Below, in pieces: positions 1 through 9,388 of a stretch of 64,000 bases of DNA. The stretch is taken from positions 1-64,000 of the forward strand of contig JAPOYV010000038.1 of NCBI GenBank assembly GCA_026706385.1, read 5' to 3'. The notes under the pieces are model-generated. The model was not told the DNA's origin. It saw only the letters and a list, made by a program, of their open reading frames with translations, and searched no databases. Made by a program: the position numbers and the translations under genes. The DNA comes from Gammaproteobacteria bacterium (lineage in GTDB: Bacteria > Pseudomonadota > Gammaproteobacteria > Pseudomonadales > Azotimanducaceae). The stretch's first letter is position 1. Each line of letters begins with the position of its first letter.

Positions 1-2784
1 CAGGCCCTCGATCACGTCCTTCCCCTCGACCGCGTGCGCGAAATGAACGCCTTCGCACATCGCCTCGGTGTGACTTTCCGCGGCCTGCCGACCTGGCAAG
101 CGGTGGTCAAGGACGTCGCCGACAAGGCGCGCGAGAACGACGTCGGTCCAGCGGAACTGCGCGCTATGGGCAAGCGCAACGCGGGTGCGTTCCTCGCATT
201 CTTCGCGGACGCCGTGGACATCGACCCGACGGCGGCCTTGCTCCACCACGTGCAGAGCGCTATCCACGACATCCCCGACAACGGCCTCGTCGGAGCACGG
301 AGGTACAGACGAGTCCTGGCCGACGCCGAGCCGCTGCTGGCACGGCCCGACTGCCCCTGGTACACCTGGATGCGCCTCGCGGGTACGACCGGGCCAGCCT
401 CGATCGGCAGGCACGTCACGACCATCCAGGAAGTCGCCAGCCTCTACGAGCGCCACGCCCGTTTTCATGACGATGTCGCCCGCTTTCTCGCCGGCATCTT
501 CGAGATCGCGTCGGACTCGCTCGCGCGTTTCGAGACCGTCAAGCGCGAGCACGGACTGATCGACTTCGCCGATATGGAACAGCTCACGCTGCACGCGCTC
601 GACGAGGAACCCGTGCGCGAACGCTTGCGCGACGAAGTCGAACTGCTCCTGGTGGACGAGTTCCAGGACACCAACCCGATGCAGTTGGCCTTGTTCCTGA
701 AGCTTGCCGCGCTGGCAGACCGCGCGATCTTCGTCGGCGACGTCAAGCAGGCCATCTACGAGTTCCGCGGCTGTGATCCGGCCCTCGTATTCGACACGCT
801 CGAAGGCCTTACCGCGGGGGCCGCGACGACCGACCGTCTCGACACCAGTTGGCGGGCGCGACCCGCCCTCGTGCACTACGTCAACGAGCTGTTCGACGCC
901 ACTTTCGAGGAGCTGCCGCGCGAGGCCGTCGTGCAGAGGTCCGGGCGCAAAGAGTTCGACGCGCCGGCGGTGACGGCCTGGTCCCTCGCCGGCCCGCTCG
1001 AGGAGCGGACGCAGGCTGTCGCTGACGGCGTCGCCCGGTTGGTCGCCAGCGGCGAGCCGGTGGTCGACCCCGAAACCGGGGTGACGCGACCGGTCTCGTT
1101 CGGCGACATCGCCGTGCTGGCGCGCACGAACAACCACGTCGAGTCCATCGCCCAGGCGCTTCGCGCCGCGCAGACGCCGATGAAAATGACCTTGCAGGGC
1201 CTGCTCGGGACGCCAGAAGTCACCTTGGCGCGCAGTTGCCTCCGGCGCCTCGCCGACCGCGCCGACACCCTCGCGACCGCGGAGATCCTCATGCTCGCCG
1301 ACGGCAAGGACCCCGAAGCGTGGCTCGCCGACCGGCTCGACTATCTCGACGGTGACGGCCATCCCATGGCCTGGCTTGAGGACGGGCACCCCCTCATCCG
1401 CCGCCTCAAGAGCCTGCGGGACGAGAGCGCCTTGCGCTCGCCCGTCGAGACCGTCGCGCGCGTCCTGAACGAGGTCGACATCCGCCGCATCGTCACCGCC
1501 TGGGGCCCCGACGACGTGCGCGCAGCGCAACGTCAGAAGAACCTCGACGCCTTTCTCACGCTCGCCGTCGAGTACGAGAAGCATGCCGCGGCTCACCATG
1601 AGCCCGGTACGCTGACGGGTTTGCTGTTCTGGCTCGAACACCCAAGCTCGCCGGACCTCGACCTGCAGCCCGTCGTGACGTTCGGCGATGCAGTGCACGT
1701 GCTGACCTACCACCGCGCCAAGGGACTCGAATGGCCGGTCGTGGTGTGCACCGATTTCGACTACGAGGAACGGTTGCGCACTTGGGATGTCCGCGTCGAG
1801 TCGAGCGCCGCCTTCGACATCGCCGACCCGCTGTCCGGTCGTGAGCTGCGCTACTGGCCCAACCTGTTCGGTCGGCGTAGGAACGGCGTACCGGCGCGCG
1901 CGGCGATCGAGCAGTCGGACGAGGGTGAGCGCTGTCGGGCCAAGACATGGGCCGAGCAGCAGCGGCTGGCCTACGTCGGGATGACACGGGCGCGGGACCG
2001 CCTTGTCCTCGCTCTGTCGGCGCAGGCGCCCAGGCGCGATGCCTGGTACCACAGCTTCATGCCGGGCTTCGCCGTTCCCATCGGCGATGCGCTGGAGTTG
2101 CCGAACGGATTCTCGGTTCCGACGCGCGTCGAGGCCATCGAACAGGCCGGGACCAGAGGGTCGCCTCGGCCTTACGGGCCACGCTGGTTCGAGCGCCGGG
2201 AACGGCACACGTACCCGCGCGAGATCCTGGCGCCGTCTTCGATCGAGCCGGTCACGGCCGCGGTCGGCGAAGTCGTCGAGATCGGCGAGCGTGTCGCCGT
2301 CCGCAGCGACGACATGGCCGACCTCGGCAACGGCCTGCACGCCGTCATCGCCGCGGAGCTCGTCAACCCGTTGCCGCGTGCCAAGGCGCTCCGACGGGCG
2401 GCTACGCTCCTCGAGCGGTTCGACGTCGGCGACGACGTTGGCGGCGCAGACGCCGTGATGATCGCGCGCCGTTTTGCACGCCACCTCAAGGACCGTTTCG
2501 GCGCGACCCGGGTCGATGTCGAGGTCCCCGTCAGCCTCAGGCGTACCGATGGGCGCGTGATCAAGGGTTTCGTGGACGTGCTGGCGGAGACGCCGCAGGG
2601 CTGGCTCGTGATCGACCACAAGTCCTCGCCGTCGCCACAGTCCGCCTGGCCGGACGAAGCGTTACGGTATGCGGGCCAACTCGGCGCGTACCGGGATGCC
2701 CTGCTCGGCGCCGGTCGAGAGGTTGCTGGCTGCTATATTCATTTCGCCGTGACCGGCGGCCTCGTGCGGATCGACATTCCGTGA
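1..2784 (+). CDS. AddA/RecB-like UvrD-family helicase-nuclease, 5'-truncated by window edge
   Basis: The frame is open from the first base, so the N-terminus, including Walker A, lies outside the window. Counting codons from base 1, Walker B DEFQDT is near residue 219, GDVKQAIYEFRG near 247, and the motif VI-like GMTRARDR near 660. A C-terminal PD-(D/E)XK nuclease is visible: GFVDVLAE near 856, VIDHKS near 872, and a following Q-x3-Y type segment. This order (SF1A helicase, then nuclease) is that of the beta/AddA subunit of exonuclease V-type enzymes that process double-strand breaks for RecA. The partner AddB-like gene would be expected upstream, outside the window. A single-subunit RecB-like exonuclease is the alternative. 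Confidence 0.88.
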   Translation, partial: QALDHVLPLDRVREMNAFAHRLGVTFRGLPTWQAVVKDVADKARENDVGPAELRAMGKRNAGAFLAFFADAVDIDPTAALLHHVQSAIHDIPDNGLVGARRYRRVLADAEPLLARPDCPWYTWMRLAGTTGPASIGRHVTTIQEVASLYERHARFHDDVARFLAGIFEIASDSLARFETVKREHGLIDFADMEQLTLHALDEEPVRERLRDEVELLLVDEFQDTNPMQLALFLKLAALADRAIFVGDVKQAIYEFRGCDPALVFDTLEGLTAGAATTDRLDTSWRARPALVHYVNELFDATFEELPREAVVQRSGRKEFDAPAVTAWSLAGPLEERTQAVADGVARLVASGEPVVDPETGVTRPVSFGDIAVLARTNNHVESIAQALRAAQTPMKMTLQGLLGTPEVTLARSCLRRLADRADTLATAEILMLADGKDPEAWLADRLDYLDGDGHPMAWLEDGHPLIRRLKSLRDESALRSPVETVARVLNEVDIRRIVTAWGPDDVRAAQRQKNLDAFLTLAVEYEKHAAAHHEPGTLTGLLFWLEHPSSPDLDLQPVVTFGDAVHVLTYHRAKGLEWPVVVCTDFDYEERLRTWDVRVESSAAFDIADPLSGRELRYWPNLFGRRRNGVPARAAIEQSDEGERCRAKTWAEQQRLAYVGMTRARDRLVLALSAQAPRRDAWYHSFMPGFAVPIGDALELPNGFSVPTRVEAIEQAGTRGSPRPYGPRWFERRERHTYPREILAPSSIEPVTAAVGEVVEIGERVAVRSDDMADLGNGLHAVIAAELVNPLPRAKALRRAATLLERFDVGDDVGGADAVMIARRFARHLKDRFGATRVDVEVPVSLRRTDGRVIKGFVDVLAETPQGWLVIDHKSSPSPQSAWPDEALRYAGQLGAYRDALLGAGREVAGCYIHFAVTGGLVRIDIP

Positions 2785-2844
2785 CGCCACGCCGTGTTGG
2801 GCGCATACAATTGGGTGCTAAAGCGCCGCTACGAGGGACTCACC

Positions 2845-3273
2845 ATGATCGTTGGACTCGACCACATCGGCGTCGTCGCGCACAGCATCGACGAAGCGCG
2901 GGCGACCCTGGAGAACAAGCTGGGCTTCTCGCTTGCCGCGAGCACACCGCTGCCGGATGGCGCGTACTTCGCGCCCGAGGGCACCCACAACTACATGTTC
3001 CAGGTCGGGATGGGAGAGACGCGGATCGAGGTGTTGATCCCCGTGGTCCCCGAGGCCGGCACGTACAAGTACCTGCAACGTTTCGGCCCGGGTCTGCACC
3101 ACTGGGGCTACGGCTGCGACGACGTGGCCGAGGAAGCGGCTCGGCTGCGCGCCAACGGCTTGACGCAGATCGATTTGGGGGGGCGCCCCGATGGGGATGT
3201 GGTGACGGCGGCCTTCTTCCATCCGAAAAGCGCCGGCGGCATCCTCGCCGAGTTGGTCCCAGCGCGTCGGTAG
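2845..3273 (+). CDS. VOC-fold protein, methylmalonyl-CoA epimerase-like
   Basis: A 142-aa glyoxalase/VOC protein. DHIG near residue 6 supplies the first metal ligand. IEVL, GLHHWGYGCDD and the C-terminal FFHPKSAGGILAELV are close to the FLHPK-type ending of methylmalonyl-CoA epimerase, which interconverts (R)- and (S)-methylmalonyl-CoA in propionate and branched-chain catabolism. The ATG at 2845 gives a normal-length protein that begins just before DHIG. A TACAAT -10-like box lies 39 bp upstream (2806-2811). No mutase gene is nearby, so another VOC activity remains possible. The stop codon lies inside a 20-bp tandem repeat. Confidence 0.72.
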   Translation: MIVGLDHIGVVAHSIDEARATLENKLGFSLAASTPLPDGAYFAPEGTHNYMFQVGMGETRIEVLIPVVPEAGTYKYLQRFGPGLHHWGYGCDDVAEEAARLRANGLTQIDLGGRPDGDVVTAAFFHPKSAGGILAELVPARR

Positions 3274-3310
3274 ACCCGTTCGCGCGCCGGTAGACGCGTT
3301 CGCGCGTCGG
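3262..3310. repeat. 20-bp tandem repeat, 2.45 copies
   Basis: GCGCGTCGGTAGACCCGTTC (3262-3281) is followed directly by a copy differing at two positions (3282-3301) and by the first nine bases of a third copy (3302-3310). The array covers the last codons and stop codon of the epimerase-like gene and runs into the intergenic space. It looks like a local slippage duplication. Confidence 0.75.
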
Positions 3311-3416
3311 CGTTGACCCACGCCCTGCGCCGTCCCAGGCGTAGCTGCGTGCGATACTTGCGTCATGCCACCCCTCAACCCCCACTCGTCGACAGACCGT
3401 AGCCTCGTTGGCCGCC

Positions 3417-4832
3417 ATGGCGCGTAGCGCCAAGCCGCCGTCCCAGCCAAACGTAAGCGCCGCCGAAACCGACCGACCATCCAAGCGACCCGGGATCCGG
3501 TATGCCGGATTCACCGAGGGCAGCGTCGGCCGGCACCTGGTCCGCCTGGGCTCGTACATGGCCATGGGTTCGTTGTCCATGAACTTCGCGCGGTTCGCGG
3601 AAGCGATCTACTTAGGGTTCGTGGGCACCGAAGCCCTCGCGGCGATGGGATTCGCGTTCCCGATCACGATCTTCCTGTTCGCCTTCGCCGGCGGCATCGG
3701 CACGGGCGCATCGTCGGTGATCGCACGCGCCTACGGTGCCGGCGACCGCGCACAGGCCGCCCGCCTGGTCACGCATGCCGAGTTGCTGGTGCTGATCATC
3801 GGGGTGGTCGCCGGCGCGTTCGGCCTCTTCTTCGCGGAGAACGTGGTGGCCCTTCTCGGAGCACAAGGCGATGTGCGCACGATGGCCGCGGAGTATTTGA
3901 GCGTTTACATGCTCGGCTTCCCGCTGTTCATGCTGTCCATGGTCGGTTCGACACTCTTGCGGGCTACCGGCAGCGCGGCGAGCCCAGGCGTGGTGATGAC
4001 CACGGGCTCGGCGATCCAGATCGGCCTCGGTCCGTTGCTGATTTTCGGTTGGTTGGGCTTCCCCGAACTCGGCATCGCCGGCGCCGCCTGGGCCTATGTC
4101 GCGTCGCGGGTCTTCAGCGTCGCCCTCTACATCGTCATCCTGGTGCGGGTGCGCATGGTGAGTTGGTCGCTCGAGGATCTTGGAAAGTCGTGGTGGGCGA
4201 TCCTGCACGTCGGCGGGCCGGCAACGGCCAGTGGCCTGATCATGCCGGTGTCCATGCTGGTCATCACCCGCCTGCTCGCTGGCCACGGCCACGAAGTGGT
4301 CGCCGGCTACACGGTCGCCTCCCGCGTCGAGACGATGGTGCACATGGTCCTGTGGTCCGCGTCGTCGTCGATCTCGCCGTTCGTGGGCCAGAACTGGGGC
4401 GCGCGCAACTATGCGCGGGTCCGCCGCGCGATGCGCCTCGCCAACTGGTTCTGCCTGGCGTGGGGCGTGGTGACGTTCGTGGTGCTGGCGATCGCCGGGG
4501 ACGCCGTGGTGCGGCTGATCGATCCCAACGAGACGGTACGCGAAGTGGCGGCCATGTTCTTCCTGATCATCCCGCTGTCCATCGGCTTCATGGGCGTGAT
4601 GCAGGTGGCGACCTCGTGCTTCAACGCCCTCGGCCAGCCGATGCCGCCGCTGACGATCTCCGTTGCCCGGTCGATCGCGTTCTACGTACCGCTCGCGATC
4701 CTTGGCGACTACCTTTGGGGCTATGTCGGCATCTTCCTCGCCACGGCACTCAGCAACGTACTATTGGGGATCCTGGCTTGGTACTGGAACCGCGTCGTCG
4801 TCAAGCGCGAGATCGCGGCAGCGGGGACTTGA
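3417..4832 (+). CDS. MATE-family multidrug/Na+ antiporter
   Basis: A 471-aa polytopic membrane protein with about twelve hydrophobic segments arranged as two similar halves, the usual MATE length and layout. Recognisable segments include FVGTEALAAMGFAFPI early in the first half, a GSTLLRATG loop, and FVGQNWGARNYARVRRAM at the start of the second half. MATE proteins export cationic compounds using Na+ or H+ gradients. The ATG at 3417 is preferred to a TTG three codons upstream. A short cytoplasmic tail of about 30 residues precedes the first membrane segment. The next gene starts 5 bp downstream, so MATE, amidase and phosphotransferase probably form one transcript. Confidence 0.88.
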   Translation: MARSAKPPSQPNVSAAETDRPSKRPGIRYAGFTEGSVGRHLVRLGSYMAMGSLSMNFARFAEAIYLGFVGTEALAAMGFAFPITIFLFAFAGGIGTGASSVIARAYGAGDRAQAARLVTHAELLVLIIGVVAGAFGLFFAENVVALLGAQGDVRTMAAEYLSVYMLGFPLFMLSMVGSTLLRATGSAASPGVVMTTGSAIQIGLGPLLIFGWLGFPELGIAGAAWAYVASRVFSVALYIVILVRVRMVSWSLEDLGKSWWAILHVGGPATASGLIMPVSMLVITRLLAGHGHEVVAGYTVASRVETMVHMVLWSASSSISPFVGQNWGARNYARVRRAMRLANWFCLAWGVVTFVVLAIAGDAVVRLIDPNETVREVAAMFFLIIPLSIGFMGVMQVATSCFNALGQPMPPLTISVARSIAFYVPLAILGDYLWGYVGIFLATALSNVLLGILAWYWNRVVVKREIAAAGT

Positions 4833-4836
4833 GGAC

Positions 4837-5256
4837 ATGGCATCGCACCCACGGCGCGGCGGCGTCAAGTTCGTACTGCTGCACCACGGCGCATGCCCCG
4901 GCGACCGTTTCCACTACCGCATCGCCCCCGACGGCACGGTTCGCGCCGAACTCGCCGAGGCGGAGCGCGGCCAACACCCGCGGAGCATTGGCGTCGTAAT
5001 CGATGGCGACTTCGACGTCGACGCGCCTGCCGATGCGCAGATCGAGGCGCTCAAGGGGCTTCTGCTGACACTCAAGCTGCGCTATCCGGATGTCCAACTC
5101 GGCGCGCACCGACAGGTCCGCGGCGGCCCGCCAACAACGTGCCCAGGGCGGCGGTTCCCGATGAAGGCGCTCGCCGCGTGGTCGCGCGACGAGTTGCTCC
5201 GCCAACGCCAGGACGTATTGACGCGGGATTTCGAGTCGCAGTACTCGAAGATCTGA
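4837..5256 (+). CDS. Small N-acetylmuramoyl-L-alanine amidase-like (PGRP/amidase_2) protein
   Basis: A 139-aa single-domain protein of the T7-lysozyme/PGRP fold. VLLHHGACPGDRFHYRIAPDG carries the first zinc histidine (H16/H17) and the family's DG turn. GAHRQVRGGPPTTCPGRRF carries the second histidine (H91) and the cysteine ligand (C102) just before the typical PG-R-F ending. There is no signal peptide or membrane anchor, unlike exported AmiD, so it may act in the cytoplasm or be phage-derived. It starts 5 bp after the MATE gene. Its stop overlaps the start of the next gene by one base, indicating translational coupling. Confidence 0.72.
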   Translation: MASHPRRGGVKFVLLHHGACPGDRFHYRIAPDGTVRAELAEAERGQHPRSIGVVIDGDFDVDAPADAQIEALKGLLLTLKLRYPDVQLGAHRQVRGGPPTTCPGRRFPMKALAAWSRDELLRQRQDVLTRDFESQYSKI

Positions 5257-6137
5257 TGTCCGGCATCCCCGCCGCGGAAGTGCGCATCGACACCGCGCTC
5301 GTGGAGGCCCTGATCCGCGAGCAGTTCCCGCAGTACGCCGGACGACGACTGCAGCACTTCGCCAGCGGTTGGGACAACGTGATGCTGCAATTGGGCTCGG
5401 ATTTGCTCGTCCGGCTGCCGAGACGAAAGGTCGCCGTCCGACTCATGGAGCGCGAGCAACGGTGGCTGCCGCTGCTGGCACGCCGTCTGCCTATCCCGGT
5501 GTCCCAACCTATCCACGCTGGGCAGCCAAGTGCGCAATACCCGTGGCCTTGGAGCATCACGCGTCTGCTCCCCGGGCTCGGTGCCGACCACTCGGCCCCG
5601 CACGCCGACGAAGCGTCACCGTTGGGCGCGTTCCTCAAGGCGCTGCATCAACCCGCACCCGACGACGCCCCGGCGAACCCGGTGCGTGGCGTGCCTTTGG
5701 CAATGCGGGCATCCGCCGTGGCCGAGCGCATGGCGCGGCTCGAACAAACGAACGCGGGGGTCTCGCCGGACGTTCTGGCGGTCTGGCGCGACGCGCTGGC
5801 CGCCCCCTCGCCGCCCGGCCGCCATTGGCTCCATGGCGACCTGCATCCGGGAAACCTCCTCGTGCAGGGACGTCGCATCGTTGCGGTCATCGACTGGGGG
5901 GATATGTGCGGCGGCGACGTGGCGACCGACTTGGCGGCCTTGTGGATGCTCTTCGACCGGCGCGCCCGGCAGCGGGGGCTAGAAGCCTACGGCGGCGTCG
6001 ACCCGGCGACGCTCAAGCGCGCCAAGGGGTGGGCGGTGTTCTTCGGCGTGGTCCTGCTCGACACCGGTCTCGTGGACGACGCGCGGCAGGCCGAGGTCGG
6101 TGCCGCGACCCTCGCCCGCGTCACCGCCGATGAGTAG
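5256..6137 (+). CDS. Aminoglycoside phosphotransferase (APH)-family kinase
   Basis: A 293-aa protein with an APH-type kinase fold. The N-lobe segment SGWDNVMLQLG...LLVRLPR resembles the phosphate-binding strand region. The Brenner motif LHGDLHPGNLLV lies near residue 191, with catalytic Asp. VIDWGDMCGGDVATDLA near 213 is the metal-binding DxD equivalent. Substrates of this family range from antibiotics to choline, homoserine and small metabolites, and nothing here fixes the substrate. ATG 5256 overlaps the upstream TGA by one base. Location behind a MATE exporter hints at detoxification or resistance, but this is inference. Confidence 0.83.
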   Translation: MSGIPAAEVRIDTALVEALIREQFPQYAGRRLQHFASGWDNVMLQLGSDLLVRLPRRKVAVRLMEREQRWLPLLARRLPIPVSQPIHAGQPSAQYPWPWSITRLLPGLGADHSAPHADEASPLGAFLKALHQPAPDDAPANPVRGVPLAMRASAVAERMARLEQTNAGVSPDVLAVWRDALAAPSPPGRHWLHGDLHPGNLLVQGRRIVAVIDWGDMCGGDVATDLAALWMLFDRRARQRGLEAYGGVDPATLKRAKGWAVFFGVVLLDTGLVDDARQAEVGAATLARVTADE

Positions 6138-6148
6138 TTGAGCCCAGA

Positions 6149-7084
6149 TCAGGCCGCGGCCTTCTCCTTGCTCCGCCGCGCGAGCCTCGCGAAGCGCTCC
6201 TTCTGTTCAGGGGTTGCGTACTTGAAGGTGCGCCCATAGTCGGGCCCGCTCTCGTCCCAGCCCATGTTGTCGTCAGCGCCGACCAGGCGCGCGAACTCGG
6301 GCGGGTTGCGGTCGATCATCTCCTGGGTCACATGCCACTGGTAGCGCTCTTGGGTCTTCAGGCGGCGGTGGCAGTGGTAGCTGGTGACGTTCAGGCGCAA
6401 GCCATCGGTCTTCTTCTCGAAAGCGCCGTGCCAGATGTTGCCGTGCCAGACGATCAGGGAGCCCGCCTCGGCCTCGACCGGCACCGCCATGTCTTCGCCC
6501 TCGCCCGGCTTCGGCTGCCGGCAGTAGGTGTGGCTCCCCGGCACCATGGCGATAGCGCCGTTGTCCAGCGTGTAGTCCGTGAGGCAGTACGCCGCGTTGG
6601 CCACGTCCGAGCACGGTGGCATGCGTCCGTCACGATCCGGAGGAGAGTCGCTGTGCAGCCCCAGGGTGTCGCGCTCGCCCTTCCACTTGACGAAGGACGT
6701 CAGGCTCGACAACTGCTGCTGGCCGCGCATGAGGTAGTTGATCAGCGTGTACAAGGTCGGATTCACGATCCACTCCTCGAAAATCCGGTCCGCCATCAAC
6801 AGGTAGAACAGCAGGAACTGGCCGCCGCCCTGCGGCTGCGCCTTGTAGTGGCCGAATTCGCCGTTGCGCTCGAGTGCGAAGTCGACGCCGGTGCGGTCCT
6901 TGCAGATTCGCAACACGGTGGCTCGAATCCGCTCGAAGAACTTGCGCTCGGCCACCTTGTCCGGCGGCACCACGGTGAAACCGTACGAATCCAACTCGAA
7001 GATGTTGCGCTCCAAGCCCAACTCGCCGATCCGCTTGAACGTGGCGTTGAACTCCTTGGTGTTCTCGAACTCGCCGAATTGCAT
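6149..7084 (-). CDS. Phytanoyl-CoA dioxygenase family Fe(II)/2-oxoglutarate oxygenase
   Basis: A 311-aa double-stranded beta-helix oxygenase. The facial triad is intact: LGLHSDSPP gives H144 and D146, IWHGAF gives the distal His (H219), and DGLRLNV gives the 2-oxoglutarate-binding Arg (R230). VPGSH at 182-186 is the usual family turn. The ATG at 7084 is chosen because AGGAGGGG lies directly upstream and a TAGTAT -10-like box lies 38 bp upstream (7117-7122, minus strand). A longer frame to 7165 adds only non-conserved residues. The substrate is unknown. The gene is convergent with the APH gene and divergent from the exonuclease. Confidence 0.85.
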   Translation of the reverse strand: MQFGEFENTKEFNATFKRIGELGLERNIFELDSYGFTVVPPDKVAERKFFERIRATVLRICKDRTGVDFALERNGEFGHYKAQPQGGGQFLLFYLLMADRIFEEWIVNPTLYTLINYLMRGQQQLSSLTSFVKWKGERDTLGLHSDSPPDRDGRMPPCSDVANAAYCLTDYTLDNGAIAMVPGSHTYCRQPKPGEGEDMAVPVEAEAGSLIVWHGNIWHGAFEKKTDGLRLNVTSYHCHRRLKTQERYQWHVTQEMIDRNPPEFARLVGADDNMGWDESGPDYGRTFKYATPEQKERFARLARRSKEKAAA

Positions 7085-7173
7085 CTCCCCTCCTGATCGC
7101 AAACACCGGACCACCGATACTACGCTCATTCCCGGCATTGCCACCACTCGCCGCGCGTTCGACAATCCGCGCC

Positions 7174-8043
7174 ATGCGACTCCACGTGATCGACGGCACC
7201 TTCGAACTGTTTCGGGCGCACTATTCCAAACGCCCCGGCCGATTCACGCCGGACGGGATGGACGTCAAGGGAACCGTCGGCGTGCTGTCCTCCCTGATCG
7301 GCCTGCTCGACGATTCCGACGAGCAGGTGACGCACATCGCGGTGGCCTTCGACAACCCGATCGAGTCGTTCCGCAACGATGAGTTCGACGGGTACAAGTC
7401 GGGCGAAGGCATGGAGCCCGCCATCGTGGCGCAGTTCGACCTCGTCGAGGACGCGGTGACCGCGCTCGGCGTGACGGTGTGGTCGATGGACCGCTACGAG
7501 GCGGACGACGCCATGGCCACGGCGGCCACGCGATGGCGCGACGAGGTCGCCCAGGTCCGCATCATGACCCCGGACAAGGACCTCGGACAATGCGTCACCG
7601 GCAATCGCGTGGTGCAGGTCGATCGCATGCGCCGACGCGTCATCGACGAGGACGGCGTCGTCGCCAAGAACGGCGTGCCGCCGGCGAGCATTCCCGACTG
7701 GCTGGCCTTGGTCGGGGACACCGCCGACGGCATCCCCGGCATACCGGGTTTCGGCGCCAAGACCGCCGCCGCCCTGCTGTCCCGGTACGGCACCGTGGAA
7801 GCGATACCTCCGCACTCCGTGCACTGGGACGTCAATGTCCGCGGCGGCATGCGCCTCGCCGCGACGCTCAACGAGCGCCGCGACGACGCGGCGCTGTACA
7901 AGCACTTGGCAACGCTCGTGACGGATGTGCCTCTTCCGGAGTCGCTAGAAGATCTGCGCTGGCAAGGCGCCCACCGGACCCGGTTTCAAGAACTTGAACG
8001 ACGCCTAGGTACCTTGCCTATGCGACCGCGGCTCTGGCAGTGA
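7174..8043 (+). CDS. 5'-3' exonuclease / flap endonuclease (PolA N-domain type)
   Basis: A 289-aa stand-alone FEN-like nuclease. MRLHVIDGTFELFRAHY opens with the first metal-binding Asp. VAFDNPIESFRNDEFDGYKSG contains the YK segment, YEADDAMATAA is the second acidic cluster, and MTPDKDLGQCV the third. LVGDTADGIPGIPGFGAKTAA is the helix-hairpin-helix and K+-binding H3TH region. Such proteins (ExoIX/Xni-like or PolI N-domain paralogues) process flaps or RNA primers. The ATG at 7174 fits the family N-terminus exactly. The gene is divergent from the dioxygenase. Confidence 0.88.
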   Translation: MRLHVIDGTFELFRAHYSKRPGRFTPDGMDVKGTVGVLSSLIGLLDDSDEQVTHIAVAFDNPIESFRNDEFDGYKSGEGMEPAIVAQFDLVEDAVTALGVTVWSMDRYEADDAMATAATRWRDEVAQVRIMTPDKDLGQCVTGNRVVQVDRMRRRVIDEDGVVAKNGVPPASIPDWLALVGDTADGIPGIPGFGAKTAAALLSRYGTVEAIPPHSVHWDVNVRGGMRLAATLNERRDDAALYKHLATLVTDVPLPESLEDLRWQGAHRTRFQELERRLGTLPMRPRLWQ

Positions 8044-8064
8044 GCCAAAGCTCCGCTCCCCCGT

Positions 8065-9381
8065 TCAGTCGAGTAACAGGAATTTCGCCACGAAGATCGC
8101 GGCCACGACGTAGACGGCCGGCGGACACGCCCGCGCCCGGCCGCTCAAGAGGTGGATCACCGCGCAGGCGATAAACCCCACGCCGATGCCGTCGGCAATC
8201 GAGAAGCTCAACGGGATGCACAGCGCGGTCGCAACGCCCGGGACCGCCTCGCATGCATCGTCCCAATCGAGGTCCACGAATCCGCGCACCATCAGGCAGG
8301 CCACGAAGAGCAGCGCGGCGCTGGTCGCGTACGGCGGGATGCTCTCGGCGAGAGGTGCAAACCAAAGACAGGCGAGAAACAACACCGCCACGACGACGGC
8401 CGTGAGTCCCGTGCGTCCGCCGCTTTGCACGCCGGCCGCGCTCTCGATGTAACTCGTCGTCGACGACGTCCCGGCCAAGCCGCCGAATACCGTCGCGGTC
8501 GAGTCTGCGAGCAGGGCCCGGCCGAGGCGCGGCAGACGGCCGTCCTCGGAAAGCAAGCCGCCGCGCGAGGCGACCGCGACGAGCGTGCCCGCCGTGTCGA
8601 ACATGTCCACCAGGAGCAGCGCAAGGACGACCGTGAGCGCAGTGAAGTTCATGGCAGCCGCCAGATCCATAGCGAGGAACACCGGCGCGGGCGACGGCGG
8701 TAGCGAGGCAACCCCGTGGAAGGCGGTCTGGCCACTCAGCCAGCCCGCTGCGGCCAGGACCAGGATGCCGATGATCAGTTCGCCACGGATTCCGCGCGCG
8801 AACAGGGCGGCGATCACGCAGAATCCGACAAGGGTGGCCGCCGGGCCGAACGACTTGAGATCGCCGAGTGCGACGAGCGTCGCGGGGTCGTCGACCACGA
8901 AGCCGGCGTTGCGCAGCGCCACCAGCGCCAGGAAGAACCCGATCCCGGCGGCCATGCCGGTCTTCAAGCCGCGCGGCACCGAGTTCACTAGCCACGCCCG
9001 CACCGGCAGCACGCTCAGCACCACGAATACCACCCCGGAGAGAAACACCATCGCCAGTGCCGCCTGCCAGCTTGTCCCGCCGGCCAGCACCACCGTGTAG
9101 GCGAAGAAGGCGTTCTGGCCCATGCCCGGCGCGAGCGCCACCGGGTAGTTCGCGACAAGCCCCATGACCAGCGTACCGAATGCCGCGGCGAGGCAAGTGG
9201 CGACGAATACCGCGCCGAAGTCCATCCCGGCCTCGGAAAGGATTGTGGGATTGACGACGACGACGTAGACCATGGCCAGGAAAGTCGTCAATCCGGCGGT
9301 GACCTCGCGACCCACCGTGGAACCGTTTTCCGCAATGCGGAAACGGTCGTCCAGCCACCCGGTTATGTTCTGCATCGCCAT
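8065..9381 (-). CDS. NCS2/AzgA-type purine permease
   Basis: A 438-aa membrane protein. GLTTFLAMVYVVVVNPTIL near residue 28 and NYPVALAPGMGQNAFFAY near 80 are signatures of the AzgA branch (adenine/guanine/hypoxanthine:H+ symport) of nucleobase-cation symporter family 2. A later SSTTSYIESAAGVQSGGRTG motif contains the conserved Glu of the second half-helix. It starts 7 bp after the stop of the sqdC-like gene, so it may be co-transcribed with the sulfolipid operon, though no functional link is evident. Two Met codons lie two residues apart at the start; the upstream one was used. Confidence 0.87.
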   Translation of the reverse strand: MAMQNITGWLDDRFRIAENGSTVGREVTAGLTTFLAMVYVVVVNPTILSEAGMDFGAVFVATCLAAAFGTLVMGLVANYPVALAPGMGQNAFFAYTVVLAGGTSWQAALAMVFLSGVVFVVLSVLPVRAWLVNSVPRGLKTGMAAGIGFFLALVALRNAGFVVDDPATLVALGDLKSFGPAATLVGFCVIAALFARGIRGELIIGILVLAAAGWLSGQTAFHGVASLPPSPAPVFLAMDLAAAMNFTALTVVLALLLVDMFDTAGTLVAVASRGGLLSEDGRLPRLGRALLADSTATVFGGLAGTSSTTSYIESAAGVQSGGRTGLTAVVVAVLFLACLWFAPLAESIPPYATSAALLFVACLMVRGFVDLDWDDACEAVPGVATALCIPLSFSIADGIGVGFIACAVIHLLSGRARACPPAVYVVAAIFVAKFLLLD

Positions 9382-9388
9382 GGCCTCT

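Noticed and set aside
1947-3293. A 448-aa frame bridging the helicase and epimerase-like genes
   Set aside because: It is out of frame with both real genes and of Arg/Gly-rich shadow composition.
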